From Cellulophaga sp. 20_2_10 (GTDB lineage: Bacteria; Bacteroidota; Bacteroidia; Flavobacteriales; Flavobacteriaceae): a DNA stretch of 64,000 bases. The DNA lies in assembly GCF_023476645.1 (NCBI RefSeq), contig NZ_JAMCOJ010000001.1:1-64000 (forward strand), given 5' to 3'. Both the position numbers and the translations under genes were made by a program. Positions 42,849 through 52,284 of this stretch are shown here, piece after piece; the first letter of the stretch is position 1; each line of letters starts with the position of its first letter. The notes beneath the pieces were generated by a model. It saw only the letters and a list, made by a program, of their open reading frames with translations. It was not told where the DNA came from and made no database searches.

Positions 42849-44900
42849 TTAAGATTGATTATCTGCTTTAGGAATAGTAAAGTAAAAAGTAGTTCCTTTT
42901 CCTAATTTGCTTTTTGCCCATAAATTACCACCATTGTTTTCTAACATTTCTTTACATAAAGAGATGCCTAAACCAGTTCCTTTTTCGTTATTAGTACCAA
43001 ATGTAGTATGACTTTGGTTTGTAGCAAGAACTTTACTTAAGTCTTCTTCGCTCATACCAATACCAGTATCTTTAATGGTAACTTCTATAAATTGATATTT
43101 CTCTTGGGCGTCAATAGTTATTTTACCTTCTTTTGGGGTAAATTTTAGGGCATTGCTAATAATATTTCTGATAACAATATCTATTTGATTGGGGTCAGAA
43201 AAAATTAAAATATTTTCTGGCATATTGTTAATTAGAGCTATAGACTTGGTTTTAGCAGTTTCTGATAACAGATTAATATTGTTTTCTACCAGTTTATTTA
43301 GTTCTACTAGTGTAGAATTTGTGGTAGCTCCATTCATTTGTGTTTGTCCCCAAGAAAGTAAATTATTAAGAGTAAATGATATATGATCCACATCTTTAAT
43401 AAGTTTAGGAACAAAATCTCTAAACTCTGTAACGGCTAGATCTCCAGATTTCATCATTTTTAAAACATCTAATAACGCACCTATGGGCCCTCTAAGGTCA
43501 TGGGCAATTATAGAAAAAAGCTTATCTTTTGTTTGGTTAATCTCCTCTAATTCCTCTTCTCTATTTTCTAAAACTATTTGTTTTAACTGTAGTTCAGAGT
43601 TAAGTCTCTTGTGGGCTTTTCTGCTCTTAGACATCATAAATGTGATAATACCCCAAATTACTAATATGGAAACTCCAATGTAAACTATACTTCTAATTTT
43701 TGCACTCTCTAATTTATCTACAACCGCACTTGTTTCTTTTTGTTTGTCACGGTTCATTTTAGTTTTAAGCATAGAAAGACTATGCTTGTTTTCTTTTCTA
43801 GATAAAGAGTCTGTTACTTGTTTGTATAATTCATGGAAAAAAAGAGATTTTTCAAATTTATTTTTACGTTTGTTAATTTTATGAAGAATATCGGCAGTGC
43901 TAACTATATTGGTTATAGAGTTCATTTTTTGTGCCTCGGTATAAGCTGTTAGCGCATAGAACTCTGCATTATCATCATTTTCTAAACCATAATAAGCATA
44001 AGCTAAACCGCTAAGTAAGTATAATTTATCTCTATTGTTTTTAATTTTATTGAAAAGAATATAACTTTGGTCGTACCACCGTATTGCCCAAGAGTATTTT
44101 TCTTGTTTTAAATAGATATCTCCTTTTATTCTATAAGCTTGTGCTATCCATCTTATATTGTTATACTCCTCAAAAATGCCAATACTTTTATTAATATGAT
44201 ACATAGCATTATCTATGTTGCCTAACTCGCTTTGTAGCGCAGCATAATTACATAATGTTTTAGCGGTGGTATAATCATCCTTAACAATAAGATTTAGTCG
44301 TATAGACTCATCTAAAAACACCAAGGCTTGCTCGTAATCTTTTTGTGCTGTATATAGGTTCGCTATATTTTCGTTTAATACAGAAAGCATTCTGCTATTA
44401 TTACTTTTTTCTGCTAATTCTACGCCTTCTAAATATATGGCTAGTGAGTTTGCATAATCACCGAAGTAATAGTAAGATTTCGCAAAATTGTTCATTATAG
44501 AAAGCTGTAAATGGCTATTGGTAATTAGTCTACTTTCTTTTAAAGCTTTTTTGTAGAGTAAAACGGCCTTTTCACTATTCCCGTTATCAGAATAATAATT
44601 AGCTGTTTGTAATAGCGAGTTACTTATTCCGTATTTATAATCTAGCTCTTCACTTAACTTAAGGGCTTCATTTGCTAATATTAATAAACTATCAGAATTA
44701 TAGAACCTTAATTTAGCGGCTCTATCATTAATAGAATTAATATATATGGTGTCTTTAGTAATTAGATCGCTAAAGTTAGGCTTGTAGCTATTATTGGCAA
44801 GCAAAAGACTACTATGCATAAAAACACAAAGTAGCGCTAAGGGTATAAACTTAAGGCTGTAATTATTAAAAGACACTTTGTAGTTTTTTAATGGGGACAT
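42849..44900 (-). CDS. TPR sensor histidine kinase 3 (diverged)
   Basis: A 683-aa, more distant member of the triplet. Same architecture: leader helix, TPR repeats (residues about 60-370, e.g. GNSEKAVLLYKKALKESR), TM near 402-420, DHp with His467 in FSIIAHDLRGPIG, and ATPase boxes NIISNALKF, DTGIGM and GTGLGISL. It differs from the other two at the residues around the phosphorylated His and along the DHp helix (LLDVLKMMKSG), so its partner is probably different. No receiver or regulator gene is present within 10 kb. Confidence 0.9.
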   Translation of the reverse strand: MSPLKNYKVSFNNYSLKFIPLALLCVFMHSSLLLANNSYKPNFSDLITKDTIYINSINDRAAKLRFYNSDSLLILANEALKLSEELDYKYGISNSLLQTANYYSDNGNSEKAVLLYKKALKESRLITNSHLQLSIMNNFAKSYYYFGDYANSLAIYLEGVELAEKSNNSRMLSVLNENIANLYTAQKDYEQALVFLDESIRLNLIVKDDYTTAKTLCNYAALQSELGNIDNAMYHINKSIGIFEEYNNIRWIAQAYRIKGDIYLKQEKYSWAIRWYDQSYILFNKIKNNRDKLYLLSGLAYAYYGLENDDNAEFYALTAYTEAQKMNSITNIVSTADILHKINKRKNKFEKSLFFHELYKQVTDSLSRKENKHSLSMLKTKMNRDKQKETSAVVDKLESAKIRSIVYIGVSILVIWGIITFMMSKSRKAHKRLNSELQLKQIVLENREEELEEINQTKDKLFSIIAHDLRGPIGALLDVLKMMKSGDLAVTEFRDFVPKLIKDVDHISFTLNNLLSWGQTQMNGATTNSTLVELNKLVENNINLLSETAKTKSIALINNMPENILIFSDPNQIDIVIRNIISNALKFTPKEGKITIDAQEKYQFIEVTIKDTGIGMSEEDLSKVLATNQSHTTFGTNNEKGTGLGISLCKEMLENNGGNLWAKSKLGKGTTFYFTIPKADNQS

Positions 44901-45129
44901 TAATATGTATAAAACTTAGTATTCATTAACATAAACGTGAATTTATAAGGATGCTTGTTCATTTGCTAAATAATGTTGTGAAAGGACATTATTTGTGTGT
45001 TTTATCTGTTATTGTATGCCTTTTAACGAAACAAATAAAAATAAAAACGAGGATAAAAATACGATAAATATTGATAATTAGTCTTTTACAAGTTTTATTT
45101 AATTTTTTTTAAAATATCCTCTAAATTAT

Positions 45130-45161
45130 TTTGATAGATTAGTTAAAAAAAATTATCTTTG
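45130..45161 (+). promoter_or_regulatory. Promoter of tRNA-His
   Basis: TTTG (45130-45133), 20 nt, TATCTTTG (45154-45161): a full match to the Bacteroidota consensus. The predicted start is a few nt downstream, about 10 nt before the tRNA. Confidence 0.75.
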
Positions 45162-45176
45162 CATCCGCTTACAAAT

Positions 45177-45251
45177 GGTGGATGTAGCTCAGCTGGTTAG
45201 AGTATCGGTTTGTGGTACCGAGGGTCGCCGGTTCGAACCCGGTCTTCCACC
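45177..45251 (+). tRNA. tRNA-His (anticodon GTG)
   Basis: Cloverleaf with the extra G at -1 (45177) facing C73, acceptor GTGGATG, D-arm AGCTCAGCTGG, anticodon loop TTGTGGT with GTG, and T-loop TTCGAAC. A T-T mismatch occurs in the acceptor stem. The 3' CCA is not encoded in full. It is followed by an intrinsic terminator. Confidence 0.95.
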
Positions 45252-45260
45252 CAAAAAGCA

Positions 45261-45290
45261 AAGCCTTGTCAATTTTGACAAGGCTTTTTT
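45261..45290 (+). terminator. Terminator of tRNA-His
   Basis: An 11-bp stem with AGCCTTGTCA paired to TGACAAGGCT, closing a short AT loop, then a run of seven T. It lies 9 nt after the tRNA. Confidence 0.85.
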
Positions 45291-45325
45291 GTTTTTAATA
45301 CTTTCTTTACAGTAAAATCTAGGGT

Positions 45326-45359
45326 AAAAAAAAAGCCTTTGTAAAAAAACAAAGGCCTT
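45326..45359 (-). terminator. Terminator after the M28 peptidase gene
   Basis: On the minus strand a stem of GGCCTTTGT with ACAAAGGC (the first G unpaired) has a T-rich loop and is followed by nine T. The peptidase stop codon is 22 nt upstream. Confidence 0.75.
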
Positions 45360-45380
45360 ATTCTTAATCTAAAATATTAT

Positions 45381-46943
45381 TTATTCTGTAGGCTTATCTA
45401 CAACTAATCTGTTTGCTCTGTTTGCAATTTCCCAAGCTGTGTAAAAAACTAATCTAGTTCTGTTTTCTAATAAGTCGTAATTAATTTTATCTGGTGTGTC
45501 AGACGGTTGGTGGTAGTCATCATGTGTACCATTAAAATAAAAAATAATTGGAATATTATTTTTAGCGAAGTTATAGTGGTCACTTCTGTAGTAAAAACGA
45601 TTAGGATCGTTTTCATCATTATAAGTATAATCTAAAACAACATTTGTATATTTTTTATTTACTTCTTCAGATAGGTTATGTAATTCAGTGCTTAGTTTAT
45701 CAGAACCAATAAGGTAAATATAGTTTCTGTCTCCTTCACGCTTAGGGTCTATTCTACCAACCATATCAATATTTAAATCTGCAACAGTATTTGCTAAAGG
45801 AAAAATAGGGTCTACATCTGTATAGTGCTGAGAACCTAATAAACCTTTTTCTTCACCAGTAACATGTAAAAATACTACAGAACGTTTTGGTCCATTACCA
45901 TCTAATTCTGCTTTTCTAAAAGCTTCTGCTATTTCTAATAAAGCAACAGTACCAGAACCATCGTCATCTGCACCATTATTTATTTGTCCGTCTGCAGTTA
46001 CACCAATATGGTCTAAGTGAGAAGATATTATAAGGTATTCATCTGGTTTTTCAGAACCTTTAATATACGCAACAACATTTTCAGACATTACATCAGTGTT
46101 TCCACTTTTTAAATCTAATTTTAAATCTGTAGCAACTGTTTTAGGAGAATCATCTTTAGCAATATCTTTTACCAGAGCATTTGCTAATTTAGCATTTACT
46201 AAAATAGTTGCAAACTCGTTAGGGGTAGTAGGTTTTGGAGAAATTCTCTCTCTACCGCTTTTTTGCATTTGAGCAAAGTATTGTTGGTATCTTGGGTAAT
46301 TTGTTTCGTCATAAAAAACAATTCCAGCAGCACCTTTTTCAGTAGCTAGTTCAACTCGTTTAGCTAAAGCTTCTGAAGGATTACTCCAAGAAGATTTTTC
46401 GCTAGAACCAGATAATGTAAATGTACCATCTGCCTTTTTAGGCTCACCTGTTTTTGCTACAACAATTTTTCCTTTTACATCTAAATCGCTATAATCAGAG
46501 TAGTCGCCTTCTTCTATACCAAAACCAGCATAAATTACAGAAGTGTAATCTCCTGTAGATGCAGTTGTAGCAACGTAATCTTCACCTAATACATAAGTAG
46601 TACCGTTAATACTAAGTGTACCTGTAGGTAGTTTAGAAATTTCTAATGGTACATCCTGGAAATAGTTACCGTCTGCTTTGGCAGGTTTAATCCCTAAATC
46701 AATATATTCTTTTTTGATGTAAGCAATAGCTTTCTTTTGACCTGGCTTTCCAGTTTCGCGACCTTCAAACTCATCAGAAGCATAAGTGTATAAGTGAGTT
46801 TTTAATTCAGCTTCTGTAATTGTGTTACCGTAAGTCTCTGGATTTACTACTTCGGCTTTTTCAACTTTTTGTTCACCTGTAGTTTTCTGAGTAGAATTAC
46901 AGCTTACAGCCAAAGCTAAGGCTATAAATGCTAGTTTTTTCAT
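45381..46943 (-). CDS. M28-family metallopeptidase lipoprotein with PA domain
   Basis: A 520-aa exported zinc aminopeptidase-type enzyme. The lipobox is ALAVSC (Cys15). Residues about 120-260 form a PA insert. The two-zinc M28 core shows SSHLDHIGVT (first His), NNGADDDGSGTVALLEIA (bridging Asp), HVTGEEKGLLGSQHY (Glu-Glu), DLNIDMVGR and FYYRSDHYNFAKN (last His). It likely cleaves amino acids from peptides at the outer membrane. It has its own terminator and lies divergent from the TerB-like pseudogene. Confidence 0.93.
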   Translation of the reverse strand: MKKLAFIALALAVSCNSTQKTTGEQKVEKAEVVNPETYGNTITEAELKTHLYTYASDEFEGRETGKPGQKKAIAYIKKEYIDLGIKPAKADGNYFQDVPLEISKLPTGTLSINGTTYVLGEDYVATTASTGDYTSVIYAGFGIEEGDYSDYSDLDVKGKIVVAKTGEPKKADGTFTLSGSSEKSSWSNPSEALAKRVELATEKGAAGIVFYDETNYPRYQQYFAQMQKSGRERISPKPTTPNEFATILVNAKLANALVKDIAKDDSPKTVATDLKLDLKSGNTDVMSENVVAYIKGSEKPDEYLIISSHLDHIGVTADGQINNGADDDGSGTVALLEIAEAFRKAELDGNGPKRSVVFLHVTGEEKGLLGSQHYTDVDPIFPLANTVADLNIDMVGRIDPKREGDRNYIYLIGSDKLSTELHNLSEEVNKKYTNVVLDYTYNDENDPNRFYYRSDHYNFAKNNIPIIFYFNGTHDDYHQPSDTPDKINYDLLENRTRLVFYTAWEIANRANRLVVDKPTE

Positions 46944-47477
46944 GTTTGGATTTTTAATTGTTCTTGTAATGTGAAAAGTACTAAAAAAAGGGGAGATAAG
47001 TAATAGTTGTCTTTCGGATTATTAAAAATGCAATTAAAATAAAAATAGATTAATAAATTGTTTTAATTGCTGGTTTTTGCGTGTGATATTCTTATTTAAA
47101 TAACAGAAAGCATACTAATGCTTTATTTAATTTGAGTGTTGTACATCTTAGAATCTGACTATTTATTCAAAAATAAAAGTAGTCAATCGGTATTATTAGA
47201 GTTTCTTAGTGTTTATGGTATTTTAGGATTAACATCTAGTTAAGAATTTTACCTCGTATGCAATATCTCTTTAATATAAAAGTTATTTTAATCTAAGTAT
47301 AGTATTGATTTATAGTTAATTATACTTTTTTGTTAAATTTTAGACATTCATAAATTAATTTATTATATGTATTTAATTGATTTTTAGACTTTTATACGTT
47401 AATTAAAGTCTGTTTGTTTTTTTTGTAATTTTTGGATGACGATTTACGTAAATTATAACCTATAATATTTTGTAATT
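46944..47477. other. 534-nt AT-rich gap, no gene seen
   Basis: I see no convincing coding frame, RNA gene or long repeat. It separates the M28 gene from a ruined zinc-ribbon gene, so part of it may be an eroded promoter region. Stops are dense in all six frames. Confidence 0.5.
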
Positions 47478-48024
47478 ATGATTATTTTTGAAACAAGCGG
47501 AGTGTGTTGAATAAAAGCGACAAGAAACTTTAATTGCCCACAATGCGAGTTAGATTATGAGTATAGGCTAAAAAAGTTATTCAGTTTTTTTCATTGTGCT
47601 TTATACCTCTTATTTCCTTAGATGGTAAAAGAGGGTATGTAGAGTGTAGCCATTGTAAGGGTACATTTATATAGCTGGAGTTTTAGACGGAAAAAACTTC
47701 AGATAAAAAAGCCTTTACAGCTATGCATGAACAAGCCATGCGGCACGTAATGGTTAAGGTGATGTTATAGATGCAAATGAGAAAGTAGCAGTTTTGCTTA
47801 TTATTAATACATGTGGTCATAATGATATGTCTTCTTTTCAGTTAGAAGATTGTATAGAGAAAGTAGAAGTAGATGAAGAGGATATATCTACTTACCTAAA
47901 AAATGTTGGTCCATCATTAAATGACCATAGTAAAGAGTTGCTATTTTAAATGAGTGAAATAATGGAAATGTCTTCTGCTCATATAAAAGATCTTATGGCT
48001 AAAGCAGTAGAAAAAATAAACTAA
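47478..48024 (+). pseudogene. Zinc-ribbon / TerB-like protein, heavily damaged
   Basis: Remains of a flavobacterial protein with an N-terminal zinc ribbon and a TerB-type helical domain. From ATG 47478 the frame gives MIIFETSGVC then a stop; the same frame resumes with NFNCPQCELDYEYRLKKLF. Near 47620 the reading shifts to LDGKRGYVECSHCKGTFI, which completes a CxxC...CxxC ribbon. After two stops the same frame gives AMHEQAMRHVMVKVML. Near 47759-47770 it shifts again to DANEKVAVLLIINTCGHNDM and on to LNDHSKELLF, stop, MSEIMEMSSAHIKDLMAKAV. About 25 residues are missing before MSEIM. At least two shifts and several stops are present. Confidence 0.8.
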
Positions 48025-48057
48025 GAATATTAATTACCAAATAACCAATTGCCATTT

Positions 48058-49995
48058 ATGAAAAATTCGTTTGCAGATCGCTTAAATTACAAAGCAGAAC
48101 GCTTTTTAAGCAAGGGAGGCTCATCAATATTTAAAAGCCTTTTAATCATATTTATTGTAGTTTTTGTAGTACTTGTAGGTTTACGTTTAATACTTATAAA
48201 TATTTTTCCAAGTTTAGATTATACAGGAAATATTTTTAGAGATATCTGGGTTACATTTTTAGAAATGACAGATCCTGGTAATATGAACCAAGATAACGAT
48301 GCGCCAACCTTTTTAAAGGTGTTAACAGTTTTATCTGGTCTAACAGGTGTTATTTTGTTGTCAATGCTTATTGGTTTTATAACAACAGCTTTAGACACTA
48401 TGTTGTATGATTTTAGAAAGGGTAGAGGTAAAGTTATAGAAAATAACCATACCATTATATTAGGATGGAACGAGCGTGTTGTAGATGTAATTAGAGAATT
48501 AATTTTGGCAAACGAGAGCGAGTCTAAGGCATCTGTGGTTATTTTATCTAATGAAGATAAGGAAGAAATGGATAATCTAATTACCAAGCGTCTGCCAGAT
48601 ATGATGACTACAGAGGTGATTACGACACAGGGAGATTATGCCAATATTAACGAACTTAAACGTATAAATTTAGAGTCAGCCAGGTCTATTATTATACTAG
48701 CAGGCTGTTCAGAAAGTGCTACTTTAAGTAAAAAGAAATCTAGTGATGTGCAGTCTGTTAAGTCTATTTTGGCAATTACAGCCTGCCAGAACGGTAAAAA
48801 TGAATTGCCTATAATTGCAGAAATATTTACTAAAGAAAAAAGAGATATAATAAGCTTTTTTGAAGACGATAATATTATAGCTATTGATAGTTGGAATATT
48901 ATGGGTAAACTTTTAATACAAACATCTTTAACTAGTGGTTTAGATACAGTGTATAAAGAGATTTTATCTTTTGATGGTTGTGAAATATACTTTTATAAAG
49001 ACCAGTGGAATAAAGTGCCTTTTGGGGAGTTAAGTTATTATTTAAAAGATGGTATTCCGCTAGGTATTTACTCAGAAGATGATGGCTTGGTACTTAGGCC
49101 ACCAGTAGATACTGTGCTTAATAATGGTGATTCTGTAGTGATTTTAGCAGAAGATGATTCTACTATTTCTTTTGAGGGCAAGCAGTACTTTTTTCCTAAT
49201 AGAGATAAGAAAATAATAGATGTTCGTTTGGAGCAAAAGAAAAAACGAATTTTAATTTTAGGATGGCACAAGGTGGCTGAAGTTTTTATAGAAGAAGCTA
49301 CAGATTATCTATTAGATGGGTCAGATTTTGATATTTTGTTTGATGCGCCTACGGAGGAACTTACAACTGTTATTGCCGAAATTTCAGATACATATCCAGA
49401 TTTTAATATCAACCTACATGATTCTAACCCCTTAGATTTAGATAATCTAGAGAAAATTAATCCAGAGTCTTATGATACTATTGTAATACTATCGCAAAGT
49501 ATGGAAGAACAGTCCGCGGATAAGATAGATTCTGATACTTTAATTATTTTATTATTACTACGTAAAGTTGTAAAAAATGCTAACGGATTGCATATTATAA
49601 CTCAAGTTTTAAATTCTGAAAATCAAGAGATTATAACGCAGACAAATGTTGATGATTTTATAATTAGTAATAAATTAATTACTATGATCTTGGCACAGTT
49701 AAGTGAAGAAGCTTTAATGAAAACGTTTTATGATGATATTTTCTCTGAAGATGGTAGTGAAATATATGTGAAGCCTGCAACACTTTATTTTGATACTTTT
49801 CCGCAGAAAATAACCTTTGCAGATGCTATTTTTTGTGCACAACAAAGAGATGAAATCTGCTTGGGTATTAGAAAAGGAGATTTAAGTAAGTCTCTTAAAA
49901 ATAATTTTGGTATTACGTTAAACTTGTCAAAAGACACGGAAATAGAATTATTAGAAAACGACTTTTTAATAGTCTTGTCTGAAGATGAATTGTAA
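48058..49995 (+). CDS. CASTOR/POLLUX-type ion channel protein
   Basis: A 645-aa protein with two N-terminal TM helices (residues about 25-48 and 85-108) around a pore stretch WVTFLEMTDPGNMNQ. The DPGN in the pore recalls the CASTOR/POLLUX (DUF1012) channels and not the TVGYG of potassium channels. Two RCK-like Rossmann domains follow, at HTIILGWNERVVDVI (residue 136) and KRILILGWHKVAEVF (residue 399). The ATG at 48058 (MKNSF) is used; the upstream TTG adds three residues. It lies 33 nt after the pseudogene. Confidence 0.9.
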   Translation: MKNSFADRLNYKAERFLSKGGSSIFKSLLIIFIVVFVVLVGLRLILINIFPSLDYTGNIFRDIWVTFLEMTDPGNMNQDNDAPTFLKVLTVLSGLTGVILLSMLIGFITTALDTMLYDFRKGRGKVIENNHTIILGWNERVVDVIRELILANESESKASVVILSNEDKEEMDNLITKRLPDMMTTEVITTQGDYANINELKRINLESARSIIILAGCSESATLSKKKSSDVQSVKSILAITACQNGKNELPIIAEIFTKEKRDIISFFEDDNIIAIDSWNIMGKLLIQTSLTSGLDTVYKEILSFDGCEIYFYKDQWNKVPFGELSYYLKDGIPLGIYSEDDGLVLRPPVDTVLNNGDSVVILAEDDSTISFEGKQYFFPNRDKKIIDVRLEQKKKRILILGWHKVAEVFIEEATDYLLDGSDFDILFDAPTEELTTVIAEISDTYPDFNINLHDSNPLDLDNLEKINPESYDTIVILSQSMEEQSADKIDSDTLIILLLLRKVVKNANGLHIITQVLNSENQEIITQTNVDDFIISNKLITMILAQLSEEALMKTFYDDIFSEDGSEIYVKPATLYFDTFPQKITFADAIFCAQQRDEICLGIRKGDLSKSLKNNFGITLNLSKDTEIELLENDFLIVLSEDEL

Positions 49996-50010
49996 TTAGT
50001 TACTATTATA

Positions 50011-50049
50011 AAAAAAAGGTGTTTATTCAACTGAATAAACACCTTTTTT
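50011..50049. terminator. Bidirectional terminator
   Basis: An 18-bp stem with a 2-nt loop (GGTGTTTATTCA with TGAATAAACACC as the core) flanked by A and T runs. It serves the channel gene and the convergent exchanger gene. Confidence 0.88.
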
Positions 50050-50065
50050 AGTATCATAAATATTT

Positions 50066-51205
50066 TTAGATAAGACCTGTAAACCAATGAGATATCTGAG
50101 ATAAACCATTAGAAACCTCATTTATGAATGGGATGTCATAGCTTAGTCCTTTGCCTACGGAATAGACAACAAACAGGACATAAAGTAGTAGTAGTAATTT
50201 TGCGTGTATGCCTTTTATTCCTTTTTTAGAAAGAATAAAGATAAAGAATACGATAATAGTTAATATTAGTAATAATACACGTAGCTGTCCTATGTTTTCA
50301 ATAGTTTCGGGACTCATTTCTATAGGACCGTAGATTAAAGTAAACAAGAACAAAGGGAATCCAAGAGCAAAACAAACGTCAAAAATATTACTACCTAGCG
50401 CATTAGCAACAGCATCATCATAATTGCCTTTCATAGCATCTTTATAAGACATAATTGTGTCTGGAACACTTGTAGCAGCAGATGCCAGCACAACAGAAAC
50501 AAAATAAATTGGCATACCAGTTGCAGCACCAAATTCTTGACAAGCTTCTACTAGCCAAAAACAAGCTAAACCTATAAACAATACAGAAACTATTAATAAA
50601 CCAATCGCTTTTACTTTGTTTATTTTAGAATCTCCAAGAACTAAAGTTGCTAGATCACCCTTAAACAAAGCAACAGCTCTATTGCCACCATCGGCTTCTT
50701 CTTCATAATCATTTTCTACCTCTCCTGGGCCTTGACTTAAGAGCATGTATCCAACGTAGACAAAGTATAATGCCATTAAAATAAGACCGTGTGTCCAATT
50801 TAAAGATGTACCGCTAATAACAAATATTAAGGCTAATTCGGCTAATATTAATGCGATACCATCTCGATAGATTACTTTTTTAGAAATCTCTATTTGTGAA
50901 GTTATCTTTTTACCTATAACAACTAGTATAACAACAGCAGGGATAATCATAGCATTAAAGACTGCACTACCAGCAGTGGTGCCAATACCTCCAGAAAAAC
51001 CGTCCTTATCTTTTAAAACAAATAAAAAGAAAAGTGTAGTAAAGAGTTCTGGTAAGCTACTTCCTATGGCATTTATAGTTGCACCTTTTATGCCTTCTTT
51101 CATATTTCTACCCAAATAATTAGATGCCATTTCAAAGCCATCGCAGGCCCTCCAAATAATAATACAGGTAATTAAAATAAGTCCTAGAGAAGTAAATATT
51201 GCCAT
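50066..51205 (-). CDS. Sodium:calcium (CaCA) exchanger family protein
   Basis: A 379-aa antiporter with about 10-11 TM helices. The two inverted alpha-repeats are clear: AIGSSLPELFTTLFF with TTAGSAVFNAMIIP, and LASAATSVPDTIMSY with ANALGSNIFDVCFALG. These hold the cation-binding Glu (first repeat) and Asp (second repeat). A Glu-rich loop (ENDYEEEADGG) near residue 165 faces the cytoplasm. The ion (Ca2+, K+ or H+) is not certain. It faces the channel gene. Confidence 0.93.
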   Translation of the reverse strand: MAIFTSLGLILITCIIIWRACDGFEMASNYLGRNMKEGIKGATINAIGSSLPELFTTLFFLFVLKDKDGFSGGIGTTAGSAVFNAMIIPAVVILVVIGKKITSQIEISKKVIYRDGIALILAELALIFVISGTSLNWTHGLILMALYFVYVGYMLLSQGPGEVENDYEEEADGGNRAVALFKGDLATLVLGDSKINKVKAIGLLIVSVLFIGLACFWLVEACQEFGAATGMPIYFVSVVLASAATSVPDTIMSYKDAMKGNYDDAVANALGSNIFDVCFALGFPLFLFTLIYGPIEMSPETIENIGQLRVLLLILTIIVFFIFILSKKGIKGIHAKLLLLLYVLFVVYSVGKGLSYDIPFINEVSNGLSQISHWFTGLI

Positions 51206-51399
51206 ATATGGTTTTCTGTTTTGGGTAAATTTAAAGAAATTAAATAGAAAATGTTAAAAAATATTTTCTTCGAGTACATTTGGTTTTCATAGCTTAGCTG
51301 TTCTTCTTTTTTAATCGAAGTTAAAAGGGAGTTAATATGTAACCTTTGTTACCTTCTATTTGTTAGAAAATATAGATATTTACGACTCTTATTTATAGT

Positions 51400-52284
51400 A
51401 TGACAAAATATTTAGATGCTTTTATCAACGCTTTTTCAGGTTCTTTAAGTTGGACCTGGAAATCTATAGTTTTTGATGTGCCTTGGTACACCAACTATTT
51501 TTGGGGATTATTACTTATCTCTCTGGTGGTTTGGAGCTTAGAAATTTTGTTTCCTTGGCGTAAAAATCAATCTATATTTAGAAAAGATTTTTGGTTAGAT
51601 TTTTTCTATATGTTCTTTAATTTCTTTGTCTTTTCTATAATTATCAGCGGCTTTTACAAAGTGTTAGAATTGTTGTTTAGTTCTAGTGGTATTCCAATAA
51701 AAAGCTTGGCGATTATAGACTTATCTAAGCTGCATATGGCTTGGCAATTACTAATTTTCTTTATTGTTTTAGACTTTGTACAGTGGTTTACTCACGTATT
51801 GTTACATAAGTTTCCTGCATTATGGAATTTCCACAAAGTGCATCATAGTGTAAAAGAAATGGGGTTTGCTGCCCATTTACGTTACCATTGGATGGAAAAT
51901 GTATTGTATAAACCGCTAAAAACCTTTGGTGTTTTAATTTTGGGTGGTTTTGAGCCAGAACAAGCGTATATAGTGCACTTTTTTGCAATTACTATAGGTC
52001 ATTTTAATCATTCTAATATAAAAATTACGTGGGGACCATTAAAATACATATTTAACAACCCGGTAATGCATCTGTATCATCATGCATATACAATACCAGA
52101 AGGTTCTTATGGTGTTAATTTTGGAATTAGTTTAAGTCTTTGGGATTACATTTTTAAAACAAACTACATACCAGAAGATAGTGGTAATGTACGTTTGGGT
52201 TTTGAGGGAGACGAACATTTTCCCAAAGGATTTGTAAAACAGAATTTATATGGTTTTACAAAAGATAAAAACAATATACATTAA
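51400..52284 (+). CDS. Sterol desaturase / fatty-acid hydroxylase superfamily protein
   Basis: A 294-aa membrane di-iron enzyme. Four or five TM helices carry the three His clusters: HVLLHKFPALWNFHKVHHS (HxxxH and HxxHH), HLYHHAY (HxxHH). The substrate may be a sterol-like lipid, carotenoid or alkylglycerol. It converges with the AKR gene by a 4-nt overlap. It has no operon partner on its strand, with 194 nt of gap upstream. Confidence 0.92.
   Translation: MTKYLDAFINAFSGSLSWTWKSIVFDVPWYTNYFWGLLLISLVVWSLEILFPWRKNQSIFRKDFWLDFFYMFFNFFVFSIIISGFYKVLELLFSSSGIPIKSLAIIDLSKLHMAWQLLIFFIVLDFVQWFTHVLLHKFPALWNFHKVHHSVKEMGFAAHLRYHWMENVLYKPLKTFGVLILGGFEPEQAYIVHFFAITIGHFNHSNIKITWGPLKYIFNNPVMHLYHHAYTIPEGSYGVNFGISLSLWDYIFKTNYIPEDSGNVRLGFEGDEHFPKGFVKQNLYGFTKDKNNIH

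Noticed and set aside
45252-45254. Encoded CCA end of tRNA-His
   Set aside because: Only a partial CCA-like string follows C73; the end is probably added after transcription, as for tRNA-Met.
46944-47477. Search for a gene or repeat in the 534-nt gap
   Set aside because: All frames are cut by many stops and no repeat or RNA fold stood out by eye.
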